Shown here: positions 26,376-35,223 of the stretch, piece after piece
Layout: each line of letters begins with the position of its first letter
How positions within the stretch are numbered: position 1 is the stretch's first letter
NCBI GenBank assembly: GCA_913054135.1
Contig: CAJXJK010000001.1
Location: forward strand, 62,001-126,000
Direction: 5' to 3'
From: an uncultured Flavobacteriales bacterium
GTDB taxonomy: Bacteria > Bacteroidota > Bacteroidia > Flavobacteriales_D > Crocinitomicaceae
Length of the DNA stretch: 64,000 nt
The notes under the pieces: model-generated
The model's input: the letters and a program-made list of their open reading frames with translations, nothing else
Told to the model about the DNA's origin: nothing
The model's database searches: none
Program-made: the position numbers and the translations under genes

Positions 26376-27392
26376 TTATTCAACAATTAATTTTTCCATA
26401 ATTTTTTCGTTCCCGTGATCAACTTGAACCACATACACTCCTTTTTGCCACTTTGCAACATCAATTGTATGATTGAATTGACCTTTGAAATCACCTAAAT
26501 CCCTTTTAGCAACCGTTCTGCCTCTCATATCAGTAATATTTATAGATGTCGGAGCTTTCTCAGCAAAAGTTAAATCTAACTGAGAAGTTGTCGTTGCTGG
26601 GTTTGGATACAATTTAAACATTGGCACCTCTTTATCTTCATCATTCACAACCATTCCTTTTTGTGAAGGGCTGTTCGCCGGATCAGATACAATTACCATT
26701 GTAAAATCTTCACTTTCTCCCCAAACAGCAACTTCCATATGATGATTATGTCCGTTCACTTCATGGTGAAAGTCGGCATCAGTTGCATCAATTGATTCCC
26801 ACTCCATGTTTCCATCTCTACCATCCATCTTTTCTTCAGAAATAACCATCTTTTTAATGAAAACTTGGTTTGAATCTCCTTCATGTCCTTCCATTGCCGC
26901 AGCAATAATACTATCAATGTTTATATCCTCTAAAAGACCTTGAACATCAACATTCACATTTATATCTTCTTCACCATCTTCTGAAGTTTTTATAATCTTC
27001 TTTTCTATTCTGATTTCTTGTCCTTCACCATTAGATGTTGCTTGAATATCTTCATCATCAATCTCTATAAATACCATTTCTCCTTCATAATCTCCATGAG
27101 GATGGTCGTTTGAAAATGTAAATGAATTCTCTCCCATATTTGAAAAATCAATAATGCTTATTTGTTCATCATTATCAAAACCCAACTGCGCTAAATAATC
27201 GTTTGGTGAAAAAGTAGAGTTTGCGCTCAATGTTGTGTCATAAGTTGTCATTTGACCGTCAACCATTCTTATCACTTCATAATTCTTCATTGAGGGTGCA
27301 TCCGGATTCGTGTCTGAAGTAAATGAATAAACTCCAGCAGCCAAACCAGTCATGGCTACCCCTCCTATAATAAGTCCTTTTAAATTTTTCAT
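26376..27392 (-). CDS. Acidic, His-rich T9SS-exported protein
   Basis: The 338 residues begin with a signal sequence (MKNLKGLIIGGVAMTGLAAG). A long acidic region follows (about 25-250) with clusters such as IEIDDEDIQ and SEDGEEDINVNVDV, and histidine-rich stretches DHPHGDYEGE and HHEVNGHNHHMEV that could bind divalent metal. From FKLYPNPATTTSQ to the end is a type A T9SS sorting domain. No enzyme motif is visible. The gene is divergent from the histidine kinase gene at 27521, with a 128-base shared control region, so regulation by that two-component system is likely (inference). Confidence 0.82.
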   Translation of the reverse strand: MKNLKGLIIGGVAMTGLAAGVYSFTSDTNPDAPSMKNYEVIRMVDGQMTTYDTTLSANSTFSPNDYLAQLGFDNDEQISIIDFSNMGENSFTFSNDHPHGDYEGEMVFIEIDDEDIQATSNGEGQEIRIEKKIIKTSEDGEEDINVNVDVQGLLEDINIDSIIAAAMEGHEGDSNQVFIKKMVISEEKMDGRDGNMEWESIDATDADFHHEVNGHNHHMEVAVWGESEDFTMVIVSDPANSPSQKGMVVNDEDKEVPMFKLYPNPATTTSQLDLTFAEKAPTSINITDMRGRTVAKRDLGDFKGQFNHTIDVAKWQKGVYVVQVDHGNEKIMEKLIVE

Positions 27393-27444
27393 AATTCTCT
27401 TTTTTTGTTTGAGACAAAGTTAGATTGAACCCAAGCGCAATTAA

Positions 27445-27482
27445 GTTAAAGCGAAGCAAAAGTCAGGTTAAAAAAGGTTAAA
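27445..27482. promoter_or_regulatory. Three direct GTTAAA repeats, possible response-regulator site
   Basis: GTTAAA occurs at 27445-27450, 27467-27472 and 27477-27482, that is with starts 22 and 10 bases apart, close to two and one helical turns. Spacing of this kind is usual for OmpR-type regulators. It lies between the divergent T9SS gene and the kinase gene. A minus-strand TAACTTTG (-7 like) is at 27415-27422. Confidence 0.45.
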
Positions 27483-27485
27483 GTT

Positions 27486-27516
27486 TTGGGCAGTGCGTAT
27501 ATTGCCTCTACATTTG
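27486..27516 (+). promoter_or_regulatory. Promoter of the histidine kinase/response regulator operon
   Basis: TTG (27486-27488), a 20-base spacer and TACATTTG (27509-27516) give a near-consensus Bacteroidota promoter. The -7 box ends only four bases before the annotated ATG. Confidence 0.65.
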
Positions 27517-27520
27517 AAAC

Positions 27521-29026
27521 ATGTCTAAAAGAAGTGTCCCTATATTAATAAGTATCATGAGCCTAGCTCTGATTGGTATATTAGTGATTCAATATAAATG
27601 GATTGACACAACAATCACTGAAAAGAAAAAACTCATTGACAATAATGTCATGCTTGCCGTTTCAAATGTTGAACAACAGCTTAATGACCACAGAGCTATG
27701 ACTTTTATTTCGGGCTCTGAGATTAATGATTTTGATTTTGAATCCATCACAACAGATGTTGACACAATCATTAGGCACCAAGGGTTTCAAGATGACTCTT
27801 CAGCTAATGTCGAAATTAAAGTGATGAGTTCATTTCATTCCTCATCTGATAGTGGTGAATCGCATGAAATGATTGTTCAAAATAACGCTAACCAGATTAT
27901 ACAGATTGATTCAGACAGCATGAATCTTACGAATTGGATTGATGAAATTGGTCAAATTGAGTCTCTAGTGAACAGAATGAAAATTGAAATTCATTCTGGA
28001 GAAGATGACCTTAGATTGGATAGCGCTAGAGTAAGAGATTTACTAGAGAAAGAATTAGCTGCAAATGAATTAGGTGAAATACTTGATTGGGCAATTTATG
28101 ATGAAGAGGAAGATACCTTTATCGTTTACCAGCAGAAAAAGTTAAAGCTCGAATACAACATCCCATTATTCACAACAGATGTTATGCACCCAGGCAGATA
28201 CGAGCTCCGTTTAAATTTGAATAAATCAGATTTAGTTTTAAAGGAAATTTGGGGCATGATATTGCTATCATTTATATTCATCTTAATCATCACGATTGTT
28301 TTTGCCTACAGCATTAAATTGGTCATTAAACACAAAAAGATCTCACAAATCAAATCTGACTTTATCAATAATATGACCCATGAATTCAAGACACCTTTAG
28401 CATCTATCTCTTTAGCAGCTGATTCATTATTGCATCCTAACACAAATGTTAACAGAGAATCTTTGGAGAAATATGTTGGCATAATTCAAGACGAAAAGAC
28501 AAAATTAAACTCACATGTTGAGCGAATTTTAGAGGTGGCTTCTTTGAATAAAGATGCTTTGGATATAGCGTTAAATGAAGTTGACACCTCAGCTGCAATA
28601 GCATCTTCTTTATCTAAACTGAAATTGATGATTGAAAAGAATGGTGCTCAAATCAGCACGAACTTGCAATCGACATCAAAAGCCTCAGCTAATATCTTTC
28701 ATCTTGAAAATGTCTTCATCAACTTAATAGAAAACGGAATTAAGTATTCTCAAGAACCAGCTCAAATCAGCATCAGCACAAAAGAAAACAAAGAATACAT
28801 CATCATCTCAATTGAAGATCGTGGCATTGGAATGGACTCGAAACAACTTTCAAAAGTATTTGATAATTTTTACCGAGCACAAACAGGCAATGTTCATGAC
28901 ACTAAAGGATTTGGGCTTGGCCTCTCTTACTCAAAGCTTGTTATTGAAAAGATGGGTGGATTCATTCACTTAGAATCTGATTTAGGGAAAGGAACCAAAG
29001 CAATCATCAAACTAAAAAGATCATGA
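27521..29026 (+). CDS. Sensor histidine kinase
   Basis: The 501-residue kinase has two transmembrane helices (about 7-25 and 244-264) enclosing a roughly 215-residue periplasmic sensor domain that is acidic and rich in Ser and His. A HisKA domain follows with phosphoacceptor His287 in MTHEFKTP. The HATPase domain has N box VFINLIENGIKYS, G1 EDRGIGMD, F box FDNFYRAQ and G2 GFGLGLSYS. The ligand is unknown. The stop overlaps the response regulator start by four bases. A strong promoter lies so close to the ATG that the transcript may be leaderless, or the true start could be Met13. Confidence 0.93.
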   Translation: MSKRSVPILISIMSLALIGILVIQYKWIDTTITEKKKLIDNNVMLAVSNVEQQLNDHRAMTFISGSEINDFDFESITTDVDTIIRHQGFQDDSSANVEIKVMSSFHSSSDSGESHEMIVQNNANQIIQIDSDSMNLTNWIDEIGQIESLVNRMKIEIHSGEDDLRLDSARVRDLLEKELAANELGEILDWAIYDEEEDTFIVYQQKKLKLEYNIPLFTTDVMHPGRYELRLNLNKSDLVLKEIWGMILLSFIFILIITIVFAYSIKLVIKHKKISQIKSDFINNMTHEFKTPLASISLAADSLLHPNTNVNRESLEKYVGIIQDEKTKLNSHVERILEVASLNKDALDIALNEVDTSAAIASSLSKLKLMIEKNGAQISTNLQSTSKASANIFHLENVFINLIENGIKYSQEPAQISISTKENKEYIIISIEDRGIGMDSKQLSKVFDNFYRAQTGNVHDTKGFGLGLSYSKLVIEKMGGFIHLESDLGKGTKAIIKLKRS

Positions 29027-29706
29027 AAAAGATTTTATTAGTTGAAGATGAAGAGAATTTTGGCTCATTGCTCAAAAACTACTTAGAGCTATCTCAATAC
29101 GAAGTTCACTGGGCAATGAATGGAGCTGAAGCATATTCTATTGTAAAACAAAATGAGTTTGACCTTTGCATTCTTGATGTAATGATGCCTCATATGGATG
29201 GATTTACCTTAGGTGAGAAAATCAAAGATGAGAAAGACATTCCTTTCTTCTTTTTGACGGCTAAGAATCAAAAAGAAGATATGGTTAAAGGTTACCAGAT
29301 TGGGGCAGATGATTACCTCACAAAACCATTTGATACCGAAGTTCTTTTACTTAAAATTAAAGCTCTTTTGAGCAGAACATCAAATGAAAGTAACCTTCCC
29401 AATGAAAAGGAAAAATACGAATTCGGAACATTTGAATTCTCGCCAGTAAGCAGAATGCTTAAACATCCACAAGGAGACAAAAAACTTTCTCCAAAAGAGA
29501 GTATGTTGCTTGAATTGTTGTGCAGATATGAAGGAAAAATAATGCCGCGAGACGTGGCTCTTGACACCATTTGGAAACAGAATGATTACTTCACCAAAAG
29601 AAGTATGGATGTCTATGTCGGGAAACTTAGAAAGTACCTAAAGTTAGATCAGACCATCAAAATTGAAACCTTCCATCAAATGGGATTTCAATTAATGGTG
29701 GACTAA
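29023..29706 (+). CDS. OmpR-family response regulator
   Basis: The 227 residues comprise a receiver domain (1-118) with acidic pocket EDEE, phosphoacceptor Asp52 in CILDVMMPHMDG, the switch Thr in FFLTAKN and Lys101 in YLTKPFD. A winged-helix DNA-binding domain follows (about 132-227) with LSPKESMLLELLCRYEGKI and KRSMDVYVGKLRKYL. It is the partner of the upstream kinase by overlap. The likely targets include its own operon and the divergent T9SS gene. Its stop overlaps the convergent TPR kinase gene by four bases. Confidence 0.95.
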   Translation: MKKILLVEDEENFGSLLKNYLELSQYEVHWAMNGAEAYSIVKQNEFDLCILDVMMPHMDGFTLGEKIKDEKDIPFFFLTAKNQKEDMVKGYQIGADDYLTKPFDTEVLLLKIKALLSRTSNESNLPNEKEKYEFGTFEFSPVSRMLKHPQGDKKLSPKESMLLELLCRYEGKIMPRDVALDTIWKQNDYFTKRSMDVYVGKLRKYLKLDQTIKIETFHQMGFQLMVD

Positions 29707-31586
29707 CCAGCCTCTTTGAATTTAATTGAAACCTGCATTCCTGAAGAAGAATCCAAGTATTTCAATTCTCCTTGAATTTGTTCAATCAACACCTCGATAA
29801 GTTCTGTTCCGAAAGATGACTTAACCTGCTCAACATCAAACCCGACACCATTATCACTGTATTTAAGCACATATTTACCGTTCTTTTTACTGAGGTCAAT
29901 GATTATTTTCGGTTCAAGAATAGAATCATCAAAAGCATGCTTAATTGAATTGGTTATCAATTCATTTATAGAGATACCCAAACTAATCATGGTATCCATC
30001 TCTAATTCATTAATATCAGACTTAACGGTATATTCTATTTCCTTGCTATAAGAACTGAACTTCAATGATGTTGTCAGTTTTTTAAAATAATCGACTGGCA
30101 TTATATTAGCGAATGATTCTTCTTTATAAATCATATCATGAACTTCAGCCATTGATTGAATTCGATTGACAGCATCTTCAAAAGCTGCGCTAATTACACT
30201 ATTATCCTCATCACATGCCTGCAGTCTCAGTACACTACAAACGATTTGAAAATTATTTTTTACTCTGTGATGAATTTCTTTGAGCAATAGTTTACGCTCC
30301 TCACTTTGAGATTCAATTTTTGCTTTCTGCCTCTTAATCTCTTTATTCCTTCTTAATTGAATAGCTGCAAAGAGTAAAACAATTAATGCCAAAATGAGAA
30401 TGGCATAGGTTATAATCTCCTGCTTAGTATTTTCTGCCTCACTGATTGCTAAGCTTGATTCATGTTGTTTTTCTGAGATTTCTTTATCCGTCTTGTACTG
30501 ATATTCCAATTCTTTTGATGCCGAAGAAATTTTTAGACTAGCGTTATAAATCGAATCCCTGATATGCACATACTTTTGGTAGTAATCAAAAGCCTCGCCT
30601 CCCTTGTTCAACTCATCTTTGACCTTATAAAGAGTCCTGTAAGCTCTCATAGTTGGCTGAGTTGCTCCTGACTTCAATGCGAACAATAGTGAGAAATTTG
30701 CATTGGTTTCAGCCTCGCTAAACATGCCCATTTTTAATTGAGTTAATGCAATTTTATCGTAGGTCATAGCGGTCCAATCATTTTGATCTATACTCTTGAA
30801 AATCACAAGAGCTTTGTCTAAATAATCGAGTCCTACATAAACCGAGTCTTTGAAAGATTGCGCATAAATTCCGCCAATGTTATTACATGACATTCCTTCA
30901 CCAAAAACATTGTTTTCTGATTGAGCCAATTTCAATGATTGATGATGATAAATCAGTGACTTTTCAAATAGTCTTTGTTCTTGATAAATTACTGCCAGAT
31001 TGTTTAAAACAAGAGCTCTCAATTCCATATTTCTGGTATCGTACATTGAATCCACTGCTAAAGTCATGTACACCTCAGCTTGCTTAATATCACCTTGATG
31101 AAAATAAGAAGTTCCGATATTAGAATACAGACTTACATAATCTTCAGCCTTACCTATTCCTAAAAGCATATCTTTTGCCGACAAAAAGTAATCAAGTGAT
31201 TTGACTAAGTTGCCTTTATCAATTTCAAGTTGACCAAGGTCGTTCACGCTTTTGGCAAAAATTCTTTTGAATTCTAGTCTATCAGATTCAGACCTCTTGC
31301 CAGAGAACATTCTATTATATGAAAATATCAGTAGTTCATCTAGATAGCTTGACCAAAGTTCGCTTTCATCAATCAGGGTACAAAGGTCATGTAAGGTATG
31401 TAGTTTATCAATTTCACTATCAGATTCATGAAAGATTGATAAGGTCGAGTCTAAAATTTGTCTGGTTTCTTCTGAGATCTCAATCTCTTTCAAAGAGTCA
31501 AGCAAATAAAACTCTTTATCCAAGAATTCTTGAGAATGAGCTGAGAGCCCTATTAAAGCAGAAAATATGAGTAAAAATTTCTTCAC
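29703..31586 (-). CDS. TPR-containing histidine kinase, HisKA_2 type
   Basis: I start this at the GTG at 31586, which begins a signal peptide (VKKFLLIFSALIGLSAHSQ), giving 627 residues; an in-frame ATG at 31625 would put 13 polar residues in front. The periplasmic part (to about residue 390) contains several TPR motifs (SLYSNIGTSYFHQGDIKQAE, ALVLNNLAVIYQEQRLFEKS). A transmembrane helix (about 393-410), a coiled segment, then the HisKA_2 motif KEIHHRVKNNFQI and a HATPase domain with NELITNSIKHAF and YSDNGVGFD complete it. This class usually signals to LytTR or other regulators. No regulator gene is adjacent on the same strand; the neighbouring OmpR regulator has its own kinase. Confidence 0.9.
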   Translation of the reverse strand: MKKFLLIFSALIGLSAHSQEFLDKEFYLLDSLKEIEISEETRQILDSTLSIFHESDSEIDKLHTLHDLCTLIDESELWSSYLDELLIFSYNRMFSGKRSESDRLEFKRIFAKSVNDLGQLEIDKGNLVKSLDYFLSAKDMLLGIGKAEDYVSLYSNIGTSYFHQGDIKQAEVYMTLAVDSMYDTRNMELRALVLNNLAVIYQEQRLFEKSLIYHHQSLKLAQSENNVFGEGMSCNNIGGIYAQSFKDSVYVGLDYLDKALVIFKSIDQNDWTAMTYDKIALTQLKMGMFSEAETNANFSLLFALKSGATQPTMRAYRTLYKVKDELNKGGEAFDYYQKYVHIRDSIYNASLKISSASKELEYQYKTDKEISEKQHESSLAISEAENTKQEIITYAILILALIVLLFAAIQLRRNKEIKRQKAKIESQSEERKLLLKEIHHRVKNNFQIVCSVLRLQACDEDNSVISAAFEDAVNRIQSMAEVHDMIYKEESFANIMPVDYFKKLTTSLKFSSYSKEIEYTVKSDINELEMDTMISLGISINELITNSIKHAFDDSILEPKIIIDLSKKNGKYVLKYSDNGVGFDVEQVKSSFGTELIEVLIEQIQGELKYLDSSSGMQVSIKFKEAG

Positions 31587-31730
31587 CGATTCAAATTCGG
31601 CGCAAAGATGATACATTAATATCAATTGACCATAAAAACACTGACTAATTAACTGAAAATCAGACCTTGATAATCCCTAAATCTGTTAAGATTAAAGAAG
31701 CTTAAAATGAAAAATTTAGGGCCATATAAT

Positions 31731-32000
31731 TTACTTTGATGCCGCCTTCAATTTCTTCCATCCCAAGAGTGCGAACATGTAAACGACAAAAGCCTCTAAA
31801 TTGATAGCGATTAGCCAAATTAAGAAAGCAGATTCTGATCTAAACGAATACTTTCCATGAAGCACATTTATCGCAATGAATATTGCTAGAATGTAAAAGA
31901 AAGGTTTCGGATTCTGTTTGTATTTAACAACCAAATAACCTAGGAAAACAAAGGCGATAATTGAAAATGCGAAGGCAACTAAAAAGACTGTAGTATCCAC
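31731..32000 (-). CDS. Small four-helix membrane protein
   Basis: The 89-residue product is almost entirely hydrophobic, with about three to four membrane helices and a charged end (GWKKLKAASK). No family is recognised. It starts three bases after the stop of the DUF5684-like gene and is presumably co-transcribed with it. In the 144 bases downstream an inverted repeat (CCCTAAAT at 31675 with ATTTAGGG at 31714) may influence transcript ending. Confidence 0.68.
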   Translation of the reverse strand: MDTTVFLVAFAFSIIAFVFLGYLVVKYKQNPKPFFYILAIFIAINVLHGKYSFRSESAFLIWLIAINLEAFVVYMFALLGWKKLKAASK

Positions 32001-32003
32001 TAT

Positions 32004-32954
32004 TTACTTCTTCTTTTTGTATTTCTCTGCCATCTCTTCTCTCCAAGTCATTGGAGTACCATCAGCTTTAAGCTTTGGCTCTGATTTAGGAGTAGTCTTT
32101 TTTGGAGCAGCCTTCTTCTCAACATCTTTCTTAATCTCCTTAGTCTCTTCTTTGATAACTTCTTTTTTCTCAGCTACTTTCTCTGCAGGTTTCTCACTAA
32201 CCTTCTCAATAGGCTTTTCATCATTGATGTGAGCTTCTTTTATTGCTTGGTCAACATCTGCTCCTTCAGCAATCTTTTCAATTACTTCTTCACTCTCATT
32301 GATGTCAACAACCGCCACCTTCACTTTTTGATCTCTAGGATCTCCAATCATTGGACCTTCAGGCGTTACTAAATACTTTTTTCCTTTATGCTTAAAATCA
32401 GGCATATAATAAGGTAAACCTCTTTTTCTTGCCCACCAAGGAGCTTCATACTTAGCAGACGAAATTCCCAAAACGAAAAGAATATAGAAGCCATTAAAAA
32501 TCACGCACATCACTTTATCTACCGTACCGTGCTTTCCAAAAGAATCACACACCTCTGTGAACATTACAATTACGAAATAGATGAGTGGTAATGACGCCAC
32601 ACCCATAATAATAAAAGGTACAGTCGCTTCGGATAAACCATGAGAAGCAGCTTGCCATCCACCTGCATCAGCTATGTATTCAGGAAACAACCCATCAATC
32701 AATGGAAAAAATGCAATCACTGTTCCCGCCATAATTAAACCAGGAACTATTAAAAACCAAGCATGAGCGGCAGGTCTTCCCACTACTTTACAGAAAACCA
32801 TAACATTCCAAACCGGAACCAAGGCTGCGATAGCCGGTTGACCAGCCTTAGCATATAGAGACATTTGAGAAACTAAGCCAATAAAGCCAAGAATTACTCC
32901 CCCTACTATAAGGCCAGGGTTTTGGGAAAAGATGGTTATAAAAAAATCTAACAT
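32004..32954 (-). CDS. DUF5684-like membrane protein with long charged tail
   Basis: The first 200 of 316 residues contain about five transmembrane helices. LYAKAGQPAIAALVPVWNVM followed by VVGRPAAHAWFLIVPG is the conserved core of DUF5684 proteins, which have no known activity. A linker with WWARKRGLPYYMPDF follows. From about residue 215 the protein is a low-complexity Lys/Glu/Pro tail (EKPIEKVSEKPAEKVAEKKE) ending in WREEMAEKYKKKK. The tail probably lies in the cytoplasm. The gene heads a two-gene unit with the small membrane protein. Confidence 0.78.
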   Translation of the reverse strand: MLDFFITIFSQNPGLIVGGVILGFIGLVSQMSLYAKAGQPAIAALVPVWNVMVFCKVVGRPAAHAWFLIVPGLIMAGTVIAFFPLIDGLFPEYIADAGGWQAASHGLSEATVPFIIMGVASLPLIYFVIVMFTEVCDSFGKHGTVDKVMCVIFNGFYILFVLGISSAKYEAPWWARKRGLPYYMPDFKHKGKKYLVTPEGPMIGDPRDQKVKVAVVDINESEEVIEKIAEGADVDQAIKEAHINDEKPIEKVSEKPAEKVAEKKEVIKEETKEIKKDVEKKAAPKKTTPKSEPKLKADGTPMTWREEMAEKYKKKK

Positions 32955-33052
32955 AATATTGAGGTTCGGTAATCGAAAATAAGAAATTTTTTCGACTAAT
33001 GCTTGATTTTCAAATTATCACGAAGCTTCTGAGAGCGGGGCAGAAAAATTAC

Positions 33053-33060
33053 TATCTTTA
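33053..33060 (+). promoter_or_regulatory. Possible -7 box of the SPFH operon
   Basis: TATCTTTA, 60 bases before the ATG at 33121, is one of several identical boxes found upstream of plus-strand genes in this window. Confidence 0.35.
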
Positions 33061-33120
33061 TTTGAAATCTAATAATTAGCCTGAGAGAACTACATTTTTG
33101 AAGGCTCAAAATCAAAATTT

Positions 33121-34047
33121 ATGAGTGAAAATGAAATAGTAGTCTATTCAGTGCTTGGCGCAATTGTATTACTACTGATAATTAAATCTGTCATTTTGGT
33201 AACCGAGAAAACGGTTGCTGTTATCCAAAGACTAGGTAAGTTCAAAAAAATGGCTCCGGCAGGTCTAGGATTTATCATCCCATTTATTGACAAAAAAGCG
33301 GGTAGAATTAACCTAAGGGTTCAGCAATTGGATGTTGATGTAGAAACGAAAACAAGAGATGACGTTTTTGTTCACATTAGAGTATCTGTTCAATTTCAAG
33401 TAATGAAAGATAAATTACACGAATCATTTTATGCCCTAGATAATCCAAGACATCAAATTTCGTCTTATGTATTTGATGATGTAAGAGCCGAGGTTCCGAA
33501 AATGGAATTGGATGATGTATTCGCTAAGAAAGAAGAAATTGCTGTTGCGGTAAGACAAAATATTGCAGACTCAATGGATGATTATGGATACATGATTGTA
33601 AAAGCACTTATCACAGATATTGATCCTGATGCACACGTGAAAGAGTCAATGAACAGAATTAATGCTGCGAAAAGAGATAAAGAAGCAACAATGGAAGAAG
33701 CTGAAGCAGCAAAAATCACAGTTGTAAAAGCAGCTGAAGCTGATGCTGAATCTAAAAGACTTTCAGGTGAAGGTATCGCACAACAAAGATTAGAGATAGT
33801 AAGAGGATTTAAAGAATCTGTTGAAGATTTCCAAAAATCATTAAAAAACATCACCCATGAAGAAGTGATGCAGTTCGTATTACTAACTCAATATTTTGAT
33901 ACACTAAATAACATTGGTGCAAATGGTAAAAACACAACAATGTTAATGCCTCACTCACCCGGAGCAATGCAAGATTTCCAACAACAAATTGTTTCTGGAA
34001 CAGCATTCGGTCAAAAGATGAGTGAAAACATGGAAGAAGAAGACTAA
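33121..34047 (+). CDS. SPFH/band 7 domain protein
   Basis: The 308-residue protein has one N-terminal membrane helix (about 6-26), followed by an SPFH domain (VAVIQRLGKFKKMAPAGLGF, VETKTRDDVFVHIRVSVQF, NPRHQISSYVFDDVRAEV). A long alpha-helical coiled segment rich in Glu, Ala and Lys follows (about 175-235), and a C-terminal part with LLTQYFDTLNNI. It resembles slipin/stomatin-like proteins that oligomerise on the membrane and organise microdomains or proteases. The next gene starts on the base after its stop, so they are probably coupled. An NfeD partner, usual for some of these proteins, is not present. Confidence 0.9.
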   Translation: MSENEIVVYSVLGAIVLLLIIKSVILVTEKTVAVIQRLGKFKKMAPAGLGFIIPFIDKKAGRINLRVQQLDVDVETKTRDDVFVHIRVSVQFQVMKDKLHESFYALDNPRHQISSYVFDDVRAEVPKMELDDVFAKKEEIAVAVRQNIADSMDDYGYMIVKALITDIDPDAHVKESMNRINAAKRDKEATMEEAEAAKITVVKAAEADAESKRLSGEGIAQQRLEIVRGFKESVEDFQKSLKNITHEEVMQFVLLTQYFDTLNNIGANGKNTTMLMPHSPGAMQDFQQQIVSGTAFGQKMSENMEEED

Positions 34048-34467
34048 ATGATTAGGACGGCCATTCTTGTAACAGTAACAATTGTGGTTGTTTATTTAGG
34101 TCTTGAGTTATCAAGCCATCTTTTTGATATTCCCCGTTCAGAGATTTTATCTTGGACGGGGATTATTTTTTTAGCCTATGTACTTGAAAAGGCTTTGAAG
34201 TACATTCTGCTCATGCCTTTCAAAATTTACCTTAAAGAAGTAAGAAGTCATCATTTGGGCCGCAGTGTTCAAGAAATGGGATTTTCCCTTTCTTACATTT
34301 CGGTTTGGTTGGCTGTAGGATTTACACCCATCAATGGATTCGTTCAAGGAAATCACAGTGGTCAAATCATCACCTATCCTATATTTTTAAAGATAGCTCT
34401 AGTGCTTATTTTGAGTACGATTTTGTTCTCAATTCTTTGGTGGATGTCTTTAAGAATTAAAAAATAA
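34048..34467 (+). CDS. Unknown membrane protein coupled to the SPFH gene
   Basis: The 139 residues contain four hydrophobic helices (about 4-22, 36-56, 78-98 and 112-133) with short charged loops (KIYLKEVRSHHLGRSVQE). I do not recognise the family; it lacks the OB-fold domain of NfeD. The ATG follows the SPFH stop directly (TAA then ATG), so it should be made with that protein and may act in the same membrane assembly. Its 3' end overlaps the convergent MarC-family gene by 18 bases. Confidence 0.75.
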   Translation: MIRTAILVTVTIVVVYLGLELSSHLFDIPRSEILSWTGIIFLAYVLEKALKYILLMPFKIYLKEVRSHHLGRSVQEMGFSLSYISVWLAVGFTPINGFVQGNHSGQIITYPIFLKIALVLILSTILFSILWWMSLRIKK

Positions 34468-35085
34468 AGAGTTTATAGCTGATATCAAATATTGCACACC
34501 TATTGCAATGACAATAAAGCCGATAATTCTTGATAACGCATTGATTCCAGAGGCCCCCAAACTTTTAACAATAAAGTCTCCGCTAAAGAGAACCGCAAAG
34601 ATTGATACGCTCACCGCAACTATCGCCCCTAAAATGAACATTTGATCTGTTACCAAATGGTACTCTTGTTGATATGATATGAGTAGACTTATTGTCCCTG
34701 GACCAGCAAGCATTGGGATCGCTAGTGGTGTTAGAGAAACTTCTGACCTGTTAAAAGCATCATCTTTTTCGCGTTTCTTCATCCCTTTGTGTTCAGCAAA
34801 ATTTCCACTTAACAAAGCGAAACCAGAAGCGGCAATAATTAATCCGCCGGCTATCTGAAGGGCCTCGATACTAATTCCGAAAAATGATAGAATGTACTTC
34901 CCTGTGTAGAAAGAAATCACCAAAATGACAAGCACATAAATGGCTGTCGCAATTGATACACTTCTTTTTTCTGTCTTTGAATTTTCTGCTGTTAGCCCTA
35001 CAAATATCGGAACGGTTCCTAAAGGATTAATAACCGAGAACAGAGCTGCAAAACTTATCCAAAATATTTCCATTTTTTTTTGCAA
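34450..35085 (-). CDS. MarC family integral membrane protein
   Basis: The 211-residue protein has six predicted helices and the MarC family blocks FSVINPLGTVPIFVGLT near the N-terminus and PLAIPMLAGPGTISLL in the middle, with a conserved asparagine-rich C-terminal helix (GINALSRIIGFIVIAIG). MarC proteins were once linked to multiple antibiotic resistance but that role has not held up, and their transport substrate is unknown. It is a single gene divergent from the endonuclease/phosphatase-family gene. Confidence 0.92.
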   Translation of the reverse strand: MQKKMEIFWISFAALFSVINPLGTVPIFVGLTAENSKTEKRSVSIATAIYVLVILVISFYTGKYILSFFGISIEALQIAGGLIIAASGFALLSGNFAEHKGMKKREKDDAFNRSEVSLTPLAIPMLAGPGTISLLISYQQEYHLVTDQMFILGAIVAVSVSIFAVLFSGDFIVKSLGASGINALSRIIGFIVIAIGVQYLISAINSLFFNS

Positions 35086-35223
35086 AGTAAGCTTGAATAA
35101 GCGGACAATTGATTTAAGAAAAAGTTAAGTAACTGTGATATTATTCTACGAAATTGAACTTCTAGGTTATGAGAAATTGACCATAACAAAAAAGTGAGTA
35201 AATTTGATACACACACCTTATTA

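Noticed and set aside
31675-31721. CCCTAAAT/ATTTAGGG inverted repeat between the TPR kinase and small membrane protein genes
   Set aside because: The 31-base loop and lack of a T run make it a poor terminator, and 8-bp inverted repeats of this kind occur by chance in A/T-rich gaps.
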